Origin: SZUA-547 sp963669265
Lineage (GTDB): Bacteria > Pseudomonadota > Alphaproteobacteria > Rhodobacterales > Rhodobacteraceae
NCBI GenBank assembly: GCA_963669265.1
Contig: OY769916.1
Coordinates: forward strand, 3,348,001 to 3,412,000
Length of the DNA stretch: 64,000 nucleotides
Reading direction: 5' to 3'
In this document: piece after piece, positions 26,701 through 35,150 of the stretch
How positions within the stretch are numbered: position 1 is the first letter of the stretch
Layout of the letters: each line of letters begins with the position of its first letter
The notes under the pieces: model-generated
The model's database searches: none
Seen by the model: only the letters and a program-made list of their open reading frames with translations
What the model was told of the DNA's origin: nothing
Translations under genes and position numbers: made by a program

Positions 26701-26714
26701 GGGAGGCGGTCCAT

Positions 26715-27635
26715 ATGGACAACATTGTCGTCAATGCGCCGGAATATGCAGATTTCATTCTGCACAATGCGCCGCTCGAGCGATTGGCGACGGGGTTTCG
26801 CTGGGTCGAGGGGCCGGTCTGGTTCGGCGACGCGGGGTGTTTCCTGTTCTCAGATATTCCCAACAACCGAATTCTACGTTGGACGCCGCCAAGCGGGCTG
26901 GGGGAGGGGCATCTGAGCATCTATCGCCAGCCATCGAATTTCTCCAACGGCCACACGCGCGATCGCGAGGGGCGGCTGGTGTCCTGCCAACATGGCACGC
27001 GCTCGGTCACGCGCACCGAACATGACGGCGCGATCACGACGCTGGCGGAAAGCTTTGACGGCAAGAGGCTAAACTCCCCGAATGATGTGATCGTGAAGTC
27101 GGATGGCTCGATCTGGTTCTCGGACCCGCATTACGGCATCAAGTTCGACTATGAGGGGGTCATCGCGCCTCAGGAACTCCCCTGTCAGGTCTATCGCATC
27201 GATCCGGAGACCGGAGATGTCGAAGCGATGCTGACCGACTTTGGCGGGCCGAATGGATTGGCGTTTTCTCCTGATGAGACCAAACTCTACGTGGCTGATA
27301 CGGGGGCGGTTGGAGACCCTGACGCCAAACAGCATATCCGGGTGTTTGATGTTGGATCTGACGGCCGGACCCTGTCGGGCGGCGCCGAGTTCTTCAAAGT
27401 CGACGCGGGCGTCAGCGACGGCTTTCGGCTGGATCAGGACGGAAATATCTGGAGCAGCGCCGCCGACGGCGTGCACTGCATCTCTCCGAACGGCGAGTTG
27501 ATGGGCAAGGTCCTCGTACCCGAAGTCGTCTCTAATGTCTGCTTCGGCGGGCCGCAAAAGGCGTGGCTCTACATCACTGCGTCAACCTCGATCTATCGCA
27601 TTTTCCTCAATACGCGTGGTGTCCAGCGGCCGTAA
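26715..27635 (+). CDS. SMP-30/gluconolactonase-family lactonase
   Basis: This lactonase has about 306 residues and a six-bladed propeller. It opens the lactone formed by a sugar dehydrogenase, giving the aldonic acid used by the dehydratase. Typical family motifs are W-V-E-G-P-V-W (metal ligand E), N-S-P-N-D-V (N and D near residue 120) and G-L-A-F-S-P-D-E-x-x-L-Y-V-A-D-T. The ATG at 26715 is preceded by GGGAGG at 26701. It ends the operon; no sugar dehydrogenase is found in the window. Confidence 0.85.
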   Translation: MDNIVVNAPEYADFILHNAPLERLATGFRWVEGPVWFGDAGCFLFSDIPNNRILRWTPPSGLGEGHLSIYRQPSNFSNGHTRDREGRLVSCQHGTRSVTRTEHDGAITTLAESFDGKRLNSPNDVIVKSDGSIWFSDPHYGIKFDYEGVIAPQELPCQVYRIDPETGDVEAMLTDFGGPNGLAFSPDETKLYVADTGAVGDPDAKQHIRVFDVGSDGRTLSGGAEFFKVDAGVSDGFRLDQDGNIWSSAADGVHCISPNGELMGKVLVPEVVSNVCFGGPQKAWLYITASTSIYRIFLNTRGVQRP

Positions 27636-27687
27636 GACTCACAGCCGGACTCTGTCGGAACGACGCATTTCGAGGCGGGGAGGGAAC

Positions 27688-27834
27688 TCACGCCTTTTCG
27701 AGCACGCGGCGGGCCTGTCTGTTATTGAAAGAAGGGTCCTGTTCTATTGCCGCCGCAGCTATTTGTTCGCAGACCACTTGCTGAACGGGAGCCAGTAATT
27801 CGCTGGTCGGACCGCGATCACCGGTCGCTCTCAT
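27688..27834 (-). CDS. Possible small protein overlapping the aminotransferase-fold gene end
   Basis: This is a 48-codon reading frame whose ATG lies inside the last 17 bases of the gene at 27818-29083, in another frame. The peptide has an amphipathic helix-like middle (Q-Q-V-V-C-E-Q-I-A-A-A-A-I-E-Q-D) and a basic end (N-R-Q-A-R-R-V-L-E-K-A). Overlapping start and stop is typical of coupled operon genes, and the amino-acid makeup looks protein-like. No clear ribosome binding site and no known family; it may be chance. Confidence 0.25.
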   Translation of the reverse strand: MRATGDRGPTSELLAPVQQVVCEQIAAAAIEQDPSFNNRQARRVLEKA

Positions 27835-29083
27835 CCGTGATCTCACGCATGGCGGCGAGAAAGGCCGTGACTTCGCCGATCGTATTGTAGTGGCATAGCG
27901 ACACGCGCACCGCCACGGGCAATCCCAGCGGATTCAGGATATTGCCGGAATAGTGATCATCCTTGCGCGTGTGGGTGCGAATGCCGCGCGCGCGCAGAGC
28001 GCTTACGACATCGGGGGCGTCCATGCCGTCGAGGGCGATCGTGACCAATCCTTCGCGCGCAGGGTTGTCCGCGCCCCCGATAATCGTCACGCGGGGCAGA
28101 TCGGCCAATCCGGCGAGGTTGCCCGCGCCATGTATCATCGCGTCGGTCAGGCGCATTTCATGCGCGTGAATGGCCGCGCCCGCCGCCTCGATCCGGGCGC
28201 GGCGATCAGAGGCGTTCGAAACCTGGCTGCCCAGCCAGTCGAAATACCCCACGACATCCGACATCGTGGCGTAAGCGCCGGTGTCGCGCGTGCCAAGCTC
28301 CCAGTTCCCGTCCGGCCCGCCCAGAAGCGCGTCATGGGGAAGCGCGTTCAATTTGGGCGACGTCCAGGCCACGCCGTAGCCGTGCCGCGAGAAAACTTTG
28401 TAGGGCGAAATCACGTATCCATCTACATCATAGCTCTCGATATCGATCTGTCCGTGGCTCGCATGCTGGATCCCGTCGACGATGATGAAGGCGTCGGGCG
28501 CGACGTTTCGGATCGCATTGGCGACCGCCGCCACGTCCACCCCCATGCCCGTGACGGGCGAGGTGTGAAGAATCGTGGCCACGCGAATATCGGGGCGCAG
28601 ATGCGGTTTGTAGTCCTCCGCAGTGACGCAACCGGTCTGATTATTATGGGCGACCTGGATATAGGGTTTGTTCGCCACCTGGGACCAGCGCGCGCACGCG
28701 CTTCGCGTTGCGGGATGTTCGAGCGTCGAGCCCAGAACGACGCCGTCTGATTCAGCGCCGAGGATCGCGTTCATGATCAGCCGGAACAGCAGTTCCGTCC
28801 CACTCTCGCCCACAAAGATGTCCCCGTAAGGCGCATTGAAGAAGACCCGCATGTCGCGCTTGGCCCTGTCGATCGTTGCGACCAGGTCATGGGCCATTTC
28901 ATTGTCGCGGCCCTGGTTGTCAGGGATCGCCGAAAAGCGCGTGGAGGTTTCAACGACAGATTTGAGCGTCAACGCGCCGCCAGCGTTCTCGAAGAAAATT
29001 CGCTTGCCCGCTTTGGGACATGCCTCCACATGCGCGAAACGGTCGCGAATGCTTTGCATCAGGTCCTGATTGTCGGTGATCAT
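27818..29083 (-). CDS. PLP-dependent class V aminotransferase-fold enzyme
   Basis: This 421-residue enzyme of the cysteine-desulfurase/class V aminotransferase fold has G-x-S-G-T-E-L (phosphate cup, about residue 87), V-D-G-I-Q-H-A-S-H-G (PLP Asp and His) and I-S-P-Y-K-V-F (PLP lysine, about 230). The frame is open 21 codons further, but ATG 29083 has an AAGGA-type site. It is the last full gene of the minus-strand ABC operon. It may transaminate, desulfurate or eliminate from an amino acid-like substrate; I cannot choose among these. Confidence 0.75.
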   Translation of the reverse strand: MITDNQDLMQSIRDRFAHVEACPKAGKRIFFENAGGALTLKSVVETSTRFSAIPDNQGRDNEMAHDLVATIDRAKRDMRVFFNAPYGDIFVGESGTELLFRLIMNAILGAESDGVVLGSTLEHPATRSACARWSQVANKPYIQVAHNNQTGCVTAEDYKPHLRPDIRVATILHTSPVTGMGVDVAAVANAIRNVAPDAFIIVDGIQHASHGQIDIESYDVDGYVISPYKVFSRHGYGVAWTSPKLNALPHDALLGGPDGNWELGTRDTGAYATMSDVVGYFDWLGSQVSNASDRRARIEAAGAAIHAHEMRLTDAMIHGAGNLAGLADLPRVTIIGGADNPAREGLVTIALDGMDAPDVVSALRARGIRTHTRKDDHYSGNILNPLGLPVAVRVSLCHYNTIGEVTAFLAAMREITDESDR

Positions 29084-29158
29084 GCCTGTCGTCCTTCCGC
29101 CCGCCGCGCTGACGGAACTCTGCGCTATCGCTTGCGCCCGCGCCACTCCGGCGTGGAC

Positions 29159-30136
29159 CTAGTAAAGCCCTGCGACCCTTGCGCGGAGCTGCACCAGCGC
29201 CAGCACGGCGTCGATGATCGGCGTCGGCGTTTCCGTCAGGCGCCCAAGCTCCTGCACCGAAGAGACCAGCGCGTCGATCTCCATCGGTCGGCCCAGATCA
29301 AGGTCTTGCAACATGGAGGTGCGGTGCGCCCCGACCGCCGCGCCGCCATCGATCCGGCGCTCTACGTCGATGGGAAATTTCACCCCCAGCTTTTCGCCGA
29401 TCTCCTGCGCCTCCAACATCATACCCCGCGCCACCGACCGCGTGCCGGGATCTGTGCAGAGCACATCCAGCGTCGCATGGGTCAGCGCCGATATCGGGTT
29501 GAACGACAGGTTGCCCCACAGTTTGACCCAAATCTCGTCGCGCAGGCGCGGCCGCACCGGCGCCCGTAGCCCCGCCGCGCTCAACGCCTGCGACAGCGTC
29601 ACGGCGCGTTCGGACTTGCTCCCATCCGGCTCGCCCAGCGAAAAGCGGTTGCCCTCGACATGTTTGATCACGCCGGGTTCGACGATCTCCGCCGCAGGGT
29701 ACACCACGCAGCCGAGCACCCGATCCGGCCCGAACCCGTCCCATTGCGCGTTTCCGGGATCGACCGAGGCGAGGCGTGCGCCCTCCAGCTCCCCGCCGAT
29801 CTTGTGAAAATACCACCACGGCACGCCGTTCACGCCGCTGACGACGGTGGTCTGCGCGCCGAGCAGCGGCTGCATCTGATCCACGACCGGAGGAACCGAA
29901 TGCGCCTTGAGCGTGATGACGACATAGTCCTGCGGGCCCAGATCCGCCGGGTTGTCGGACGCGGTGACCGGGACATTCGTGCGCGCGCCGTCTTCCTCGA
30001 CCACTGTCAGCCCGTTCATTCGCATCGCGGCCAGATGAGGGCCGCGCGCCACCAGACTGACATCGGCGCCCGCAGCCGCCAGTTTGGCGCCCATGAAGCC
30101 GCCAATGGCGCCCGCCCCGAAAATGCAGATCTTCAC
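29159..30136 (-). CDS. 2-dehydropantoate 2-reductase-like oxidoreductase (ApbA/PanE family)
   Basis: This 325-residue NADPH-dependent oxidoreductase has an N-terminal Rossmann motif F-G-A-G-A-I-G-G (residues 5-12) and the family's catalytic lysine in W-V-K-L-W-G-N-L (about 175). The C-terminal helical domain is complete. PanE reduces ketopantoate, but paralogues in catabolic operons reduce other 2-keto acids. With a CoA ligase and an aminotransferase-fold enzyme adjacent, I favour a catabolic 2-keto or 2-hydroxy acid step. Confidence 0.8.
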   Translation of the reverse strand: MKICIFGAGAIGGFMGAKLAAAGADVSLVARGPHLAAMRMNGLTVVEEDGARTNVPVTASDNPADLGPQDYVVITLKAHSVPPVVDQMQPLLGAQTTVVSGVNGVPWWYFHKIGGELEGARLASVDPGNAQWDGFGPDRVLGCVVYPAAEIVEPGVIKHVEGNRFSLGEPDGSKSERAVTLSQALSAAGLRAPVRPRLRDEIWVKLWGNLSFNPISALTHATLDVLCTDPGTRSVARGMMLEAQEIGEKLGVKFPIDVERRIDGGAAVGAHRTSMLQDLDLGRPMEIDALVSSVQELGRLTETPTPIIDAVLALVQLRARVAGLY

Positions 30137-30148
30137 CGCGTCGTCCCC

Positions 30149-31687
30149 TCAGGCCGTCTCAACAAGACCCAGCTTCTCCGCCAGGCCAATGCGTTGGATC
30201 TTGCCGGTCGCGCCCTTGGGGATCTCTTCCAGGATCAGCACTTTGGCCGGAACCTTGAAGCGGGCCAAGCGGCTGGCGGCGTAGTCGCGAACCGCGCGCT
30301 CGTCGGTCTCTGCGCCTTCGTCCAGAACCACCGCTGCGGCGATCTCCTCGCCCAGCTTGGGATGCGGCAAAGCGAATGTGACGGCCTGCCGGATGTCTGG
30401 GTGCTCCAGAAGCGCAGCATCGACTTCCAGCGGGCTCACCTTCTCGCCGCCGCGATTGATGATCTCTTTCAGCCGGCCGGTCAGGCTGAGATAGCCTTCC
30501 CCATCGAACGCGCCCTGATCGCCGGTGCGGAACCAGCGCTCGCCATCCGCCATGAAGAAACTCTTGGCGTTGGCCTCTGCGTTCCCCTCATAGGCGGGGG
30601 TCACGTTGGGACCTGAAATCACGATCTCGCCGGTCGCGCCCGGATCGAGGATGCGGTCGTCGGCCTCATGCGCAATTCGAACCTTTGGACCAGCCTCCAG
30701 CCCCACCGCGCCCGGCTTCTGCCGGCCCGGCTCGATCGGGTTCGAGCACATCTGATGCGTCGCCTCGGTCATGCCATAGGCTTCGACCACCGGCACGCCG
30801 AAGGTCTCCACCAACTCCATCATCACAGGCGCTGGCAGCGAGGCTGAAGAGGATCGCAGGAAACGCAGGCGCGCCTTTTCGATGATCGCCAGATTACGCT
30901 TGGCGCGCGCCAGATTCGCCTGATGCATGGTCGGCACCGCCGTCACCCAGGTCGGGCGCGTCTCCTCCATCCAGCCAAAGAACTGCAGCGCGTTGAAGCC
31001 CGGAGCGCAGCAGACTGACGCCCCCGCTGCCATTGAAGCGGAGAGAGAGGCGATCAGCCCGTGGATGTGAAAGAGCGGCATGATGTTGAGCGAGCGATCT
31101 TCGGCGGTTAGCGTTAGCGAGCGCAGGATATTCCCGGCCGAGACCGCGACATTCGATTGCAGCAACGGCACGATCTTTGGGCGCGATGTGGTGCCGGATG
31201 TATGTAGGATCAGCGCGACGTCCTCTGGCGCTGGCGGCGCTCTGTCCGCCTCGCCGAAGGTCGCCTCCGCCGTCAGCGCAAAAGTCCCGGCAGGCGCGCT
31301 CGGGTCAAAGGACAGCCGGATCACGCCAAGGTCGAGCTTCGCCGCCGCGCGCAGCGCCGGGCCGTCGTAATCTGCCGCGACAACCAGCGCCTTCGCCTTG
31401 AGATCCTCCAGATAGAACGCGTACTCGTCCTCCTGATAGGCGGGATTGAGCGGCGCGGTCGTCGCGACTTGCGCGATCGTCAGGAAGGCCGAGGCCATCT
31501 CAGGTCCGTTCGGCAGCACGATCGCAACCCGGTCGCCTCGCCCGACGCCAAACCCGTGCAGCGCGTCGGCGGTCGCGTGGCTTTGTTCGCGCAACCCGCC
31601 ATAGGTCAGCCAATCTCGTCCCGGCGCGCCAATCGCCAGCGCATCCGCGCGGTGATCGGCGATCAGGCTCGCCACCGTGTGGTTCAT
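30149..31687 (-). CDS. AMP-dependent acyl-CoA synthetase/ligase
   Basis: This 512-residue ANL-superfamily enzyme activates a carboxylic acid to its CoA ester through an acyl-adenylate. The core motifs are present: L-H-T-S-G-T-T-S-R-P-K (about 163-173), V-E-A-Y-G-M-T-E-A-T-H, R-T-G-D-Q-G and the C-terminal P-K-G-A-T-G-K-I-Q lysine. Overall it resembles oxalyl-CoA synthetase-type (AAE3) enzymes. It is 12 bases before the reductase gene in the same operon. The substrate is presumably the acid imported by the adjacent ABC system. Confidence 0.85.
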   Translation of the reverse strand: MNHTVASLIADHRADALAIGAPGRDWLTYGGLREQSHATADALHGFGVGRGDRVAIVLPNGPEMASAFLTIAQVATTAPLNPAYQEDEYAFYLEDLKAKALVVAADYDGPALRAAAKLDLGVIRLSFDPSAPAGTFALTAEATFGEADRAPPAPEDVALILHTSGTTSRPKIVPLLQSNVAVSAGNILRSLTLTAEDRSLNIMPLFHIHGLIASLSASMAAGASVCCAPGFNALQFFGWMEETRPTWVTAVPTMHQANLARAKRNLAIIEKARLRFLRSSSASLPAPVMMELVETFGVPVVEAYGMTEATHQMCSNPIEPGRQKPGAVGLEAGPKVRIAHEADDRILDPGATGEIVISGPNVTPAYEGNAEANAKSFFMADGERWFRTGDQGAFDGEGYLSLTGRLKEIINRGGEKVSPLEVDAALLEHPDIRQAVTFALPHPKLGEEIAAAVVLDEGAETDERAVRDYAASRLARFKVPAKVLILEEIPKGATGKIQRIGLAEKLGLVETA

Positions 31688-31707
31688 CTCTGCGTTCTCC
31701 GTGGGGA

Positions 31708-32460
31708 TTAACGTTTAGCTGCGTAGAAGGACACGCGGCGCTCAAGATAAGCGAGAAACTCCGAGATGGTGAAGGCCATCGCAAACAACACAATAAGCAC
31801 GGCCCAGAAATGCGCCATCAGGAAATTCGCGGTGTAGAGTTCGAAAAGCGCGCCGAAACCGACGATCGAGATCAGCAACTGGCCGATGATCACGCCTTTC
31901 ACCGCGCGAATGACGCCTATCCGAACGCCCCCCAGAATTTCCGGCAGAGCCGCCCAAAAATAGATCTTGAGAAAAGCGTCCAGCGGCGAGGCGCCGAACG
32001 AGCGCGCCATCTCCACGAGTGATCGGTTGATCTGCATGACCCCGGCGCGCGCGTTCAGGATGATGATCCAGATCGCGAACAGCGTCGTGGTGATGACGAT
32101 CGCCTTCATGCCGAAGCCGAAAAGCACCATCAGCACCGGCACCAGCGCAGTGAGCGGTGCGCTGAGGAAGATGTTCACCCAAGGCAGCAGCAATTCGTCG
32201 ATCAGGCGGCTCTTGCCCATCAGGATCCCGACGGGAATGCCGATGGAAATGGCGAAGAAAACGCCCATGATGAACGCCTGCGCCGTCTCGGTCATCGCCT
32301 TGACGAAGGCGGGCGAGCCGATCACTTCGAAGAGCGTCGCGATCACCTCCGAGAGCGGAGGAATGAAAAATGTCACGCCGACCTGACCGATCGCTTCCCA
32401 AACCAGCCCCCACAGGATCAGCGAGGACATTCCCGGCAGTCTGTATCCGAACAGCGTCAT
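31708..32460 (-). CDS. ABC transporter permease 2 (SsuC/TauC family)
   Basis: This 250-residue inner-membrane permease of the nitrate/sulfonate/taurine family has five or six hydrophobic helices. The cytoplasmic EAA-type coupling loop (A-R-S-F-G-A-S-P-L-D-A-F-L-K-I-Y-F-W-A-A-L-P) lies near residues 147-168. It lies 10 bases after the ATPase gene. A second, different permease lies on the other side of the ATPase, so the channel is likely a heterodimer. Confidence 0.87.
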   Translation of the reverse strand: MTLFGYRLPGMSSLILWGLVWEAIGQVGVTFFIPPLSEVIATLFEVIGSPAFVKAMTETAQAFIMGVFFAISIGIPVGILMGKSRLIDELLLPWVNIFLSAPLTALVPVLMVLFGFGMKAIVITTTLFAIWIIILNARAGVMQINRSLVEMARSFGASPLDAFLKIYFWAALPEILGGVRIGVIRAVKGVIIGQLLISIVGFGALFELYTANFLMAHFWAVLIVLFAMAFTISEFLAYLERRVSFYAAKR

Positions 32461-32469
32461 CGCCGCCCC

Positions 32470-33276
32470 CTATTCGACATAGTTGCGCAGAGAGGCCCAG
32501 ATCCGGTCGACTATGTCGAGATATTCCGGATCGCGGCGGAGCTTTTCCGCATCCTTTTCGCGCAACCCGGTCGGCCGGATGATCTCGGAAACACGGCTCG
32601 GCCGCGGCAACAGGATGGCGATCTGGTCGGAGACGTAGACCGCCTCCTCAATCGAGTGGGTGACGAAGATGAAGGTCTTGTTCTCATTTTGAACGAGTCC
32701 CAGAAGATCCTCCTGAAACTTGCGCCGGGTCTGCTCATCCACCGCTGAGAACGGCTCATCCATCAGCAGGACCTTCGCATCGACCGCCAGTGCGCGCGCG
32801 AGCCCGACGCGCTGGCGCATGCCGCCCGACAATTCATGCGGAAAGCTTTTCTCGAACCCGGACAGGCCTACGGCGGAGATATACTTCTCGGCGATGGCCT
32901 CCCGCTCTGATTTGGCGACGCCCCGCAGCTCCAGCCCAAAGGCGACATTGCGGATCACGCTGGCCCAGGGCAGTAGTGCGAAATCCTGAAAGACGAACGC
33001 TCGGTTCGGACCGGGCCCGGTCACCGGCTTGCCGTTGACCACCACCTCGCCTGAGGTCGGTTCCAGCAGTCCGGCGATGATCTTCAGAAGCGTGGTCTTG
33101 CCGCAGCCGGACGGGCCCAGCAGAGAGGTCAGCTGACCGCGCGGAAACTCAAGCGTGAGATCTTTCAGCGCTTCGACCTCGCCATAATTCTTCGAGATAT
33201 TCCGGGTCGTGACAGCGTAGTCGATCGCGGGCGCGCTCGCCTCTTCAGGTTTGAGATTAGTCTGAAGCATATCCAC
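32470..33276 (-). CDS. ABC transporter ATP-binding protein (SsuB/TauB family)
   Basis: This single-domain ATPase has about 268 residues, with Walker A G-P-S-G-C-G-K-T-T, Q-loop V-F-Q-D-F-A-L-L-P-W, signature L-S-G-G-M-R-Q-R, Walker B L-L-M-D-E-P-F and switch V-T-H-S-I-E-E-A. The GTG at 33276 has GAAGGGA seven bases before it; an ATG two codons on (33270) is the alternative. The start overlaps the upstream permease gene by about 20 bases, so translation is coupled. Confidence 0.88.
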   Translation of the reverse strand: MDMLQTNLKPEEASAPAIDYAVTTRNISKNYGEVEALKDLTLEFPRGQLTSLLGPSGCGKTTLLKIIAGLLEPTSGEVVVNGKPVTGPGPNRAFVFQDFALLPWASVIRNVAFGLELRGVAKSEREAIAEKYISAVGLSGFEKSFPHELSGGMRQRVGLARALAVDAKVLLMDEPFSAVDEQTRRKFQEDLLGLVQNENKTFIFVTHSIEEAVYVSDQIAILLPRPSRVSEIIRPTGLREKDAEKLRRDPEYLDIVDRIWASLRNYVE

Positions 33277-34018
33277 GATTATTCCCTTCGAACAGGAGGC
33301 CTTCGATCTTCTCGACAAGGTTCAGAAAGAGAACCGCCAGCAGGATGATCGAGAAGATGGCCGCATACATGCTGGGATAGTCCGCGACCGAGCGGCTGTA
33401 GGAGATGATGTCGCCGACGCCCGTAGGCGTGATCTTCAGTTCGGCGAGGATCGCTCCGATGAAGCCCGCCGAGATGCCCAGCCGCAGCCCGGAAAAGATG
33501 ATCGGCGAGGCGGCGGGCAGGATGATCTTCAGGATGATGTCGCGCTCGCTTCCCAGAAACGATCGGCACATTTCTTTGATCGAACTGGGGGTATTGCGCA
33601 CCGCGCCGGCGGTGTTCAGCACGATGACCGGCATGGCCATGATGCAGACCACGAAGACTTTCGACGTGAGTCCGATCCCGTAGGCCATCACCAGAAGCGG
33701 GATCAGCGCCGCCAGGGGCGCTGATTGCGCTACGATGAAGATGGGCGAGACCAGCCAGTCGAACTTCTCGCTGAGGCCCACCCAGAGGCCGACGCCAATG
33801 CCGAGAAAGGCGGAGATCGCCACCCCGACAACCAGCGGCTTCAGGGTTTCGCCATATGCGGCGAACAGCGTGCCGTCCATGAACATGCCGACTAAGGCGG
33901 ACATCGATTCCAGAAAGGTCGGAAACGCGTAGCTGACCGGTATGCGGCCCGCGATCTCCCACGCGCCAAATATGGTGAGGCTGGACAGAATCTTCAGGGC
34001 GAGTGATCGGCTGATCAT
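33257..34018 (-). CDS. ABC transporter permease 1 (SsuC/TauC family)
   Basis: This permease has about 253 residues and six hydrophobic helices. The EAA-type loop (C-R-S-F-L-G-S-E-R-D-I-I-L-K-I-I-L-P) lies near residue 150. I use ATG 34018; the frame is open to a TTG at 34042. It differs clearly from the second permease of the operon. It follows the binding-protein gene, separated by a hairpin. Confidence 0.85.
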   Translation of the reverse strand: MISRSLALKILSSLTIFGAWEIAGRIPVSYAFPTFLESMSALVGMFMDGTLFAAYGETLKPLVVGVAISAFLGIGVGLWVGLSEKFDWLVSPIFIVAQSAPLAALIPLLVMAYGIGLTSKVFVVCIMAMPVIVLNTAGAVRNTPSSIKEMCRSFLGSERDIILKIILPAASPIIFSGLRLGISAGFIGAILAELKITPTGVGDIISYSRSVADYPSMYAAIFSIILLAVLFLNLVEKIEGLLFEGNNRGYASD

Positions 34019-34043
34019 GGTCGTCTCATCCGCAACTACCAAG

Positions 34044-34078
34044 GGTCCGCCCGGCCCGGATGGGGCGACGGGCGGACC
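34044..34078 (-). promoter_or_regulatory. Intercistronic hairpin between binding protein and permease
   Basis: The arms GGTCCGCCCG and CGGGCGGACC are perfect over 10 bases with a 15-base loop. It lies directly after the binding-protein stop on the minus strand, with no T-tract. Such a structure would protect the binding-protein mRNA and lower readthrough into the permease genes. Confidence 0.6.
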
Positions 34079-34095
34079 GGTTTCTTAGGTCGGCT

Positions 34096-35070
34096 CTACT
34101 TCGCCACCGCGTCCAGCGGCGCGAGATACCAGAAGTCCTCCATGTTCAGCGTGGAGGGATCCCCCTCGAGCTGCCCGGACTGGCTGTACCACTCCAGATC
34201 GGCGGTCGCCGCCTTGCGTCCGCCGCCATCGGGGTCATAGAGCCCGCCTTCAACGGCGTCGGTGTAGAACCCGTCCAACTCGGCCAGAATCTCCTTCGGC
34301 AACTGGCCGATCGGACCGTCGGGGTCGGTTTCCTTGCTGATCATGGTGGGGTCTTTGTTCATGTCGCTCCAGACGCTGTGCAGCGCGTTGACGAAGATCT
34401 GCACGTCGTCGGCGTTGGCCTTGATCCAGTCGAGATTGGCGAACAGAGCTTCGTCGCTGGCCTCGACATCGAACATCGGCAGCACGTTGAACTCGTCGCC
34501 ATTGGTCCGCATGATCTTGTTCTTGTTGGAAAGATCGATGATCGTCGCGTCCGCCTGTCCGGCGATCAGCGCCGCGACGCGGTTGGCCGATCCCGGCACG
34601 TAAGACCGCTCTCCAAACGTAATGCCTTCCTTGGTCTCAATCACATTGGCGATCGAGTCCGTGCCGCCGCCCCGGGAATGCAGAAGGATCGGCTCTCCAT
34701 CGAGATCCTTGAGGGTGCTGTATTTCTTCGTGGTCACCGGGAAGAATTTCAGCTTTGAGAGCTGAAAGATGATGCGCAGAGGGGCTTTCGATTTCTGCAT
34801 CGCCGCATAGGGCGTGCCGAAACCGATATCCATTTGGCCGCTCAGAACCGCTTGGATCGCCAGTTCCTCGTCTGAGAACGCCGTCCATTCATAGTCGAGG
34901 CCATTGGCCTTGGCCCGGTCCAGAGCGACGAAGAACGCCGCCAGCTCATCCGATGGCGTCTCAGCCAGCGCGATGCGGATCGTGTCCGCCTTCGCCATTG
35001 GCGTCGAAAGGCCGATGACGAACGGAATCGCCGCCGCCATCGTCCAGCAAGCTTTCAGTAGTTTTCGCAT
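34096..35070 (-). CDS. ABC transporter substrate-binding protein (NMT1/SsuA-like)
   Basis: This periplasmic binding protein has about 324 residues and a signal peptide that ends at M-A-K-A-D (about residue 28). The type II fold is that of nitrate/sulfonate/taurine/NMT1 proteins (D-I-G-F-G-T-P-Y-A-A, H-S-R-G-G-G-T-D-S, G-Q-A-D-A-T-I-I-D). ATG 35070 has GGGAGG six bases upstream; the earlier ATG at 35076 abuts the site and is unlikely. It is the first gene of a seven-gene uptake/catabolic operon. The substrate is unknown. Confidence 0.85.
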   Translation of the reverse strand: MRKLLKACWTMAAAIPFVIGLSTPMAKADTIRIALAETPSDELAAFFVALDRAKANGLDYEWTAFSDEELAIQAVLSGQMDIGFGTPYAAMQKSKAPLRIIFQLSKLKFFPVTTKKYSTLKDLDGEPILLHSRGGGTDSIANVIETKEGITFGERSYVPGSANRVAALIAGQADATIIDLSNKNKIMRTNGDEFNVLPMFDVEASDEALFANLDWIKANADDVQIFVNALHSVWSDMNKDPTMISKETDPDGPIGQLPKEILAELDGFYTDAVEGGLYDPDGGGRKAATADLEWYSQSGQLEGDPSTLNMEDFWYLAPLDAVAK

Positions 35071-35150
35071 TACCATCCTCCCTAGATTGTATGCTTTTTA
35101 TTGGTTTATTGGACGTCAGCCGGTCGCCCGCGCCTGTTTCGGACGACGGC

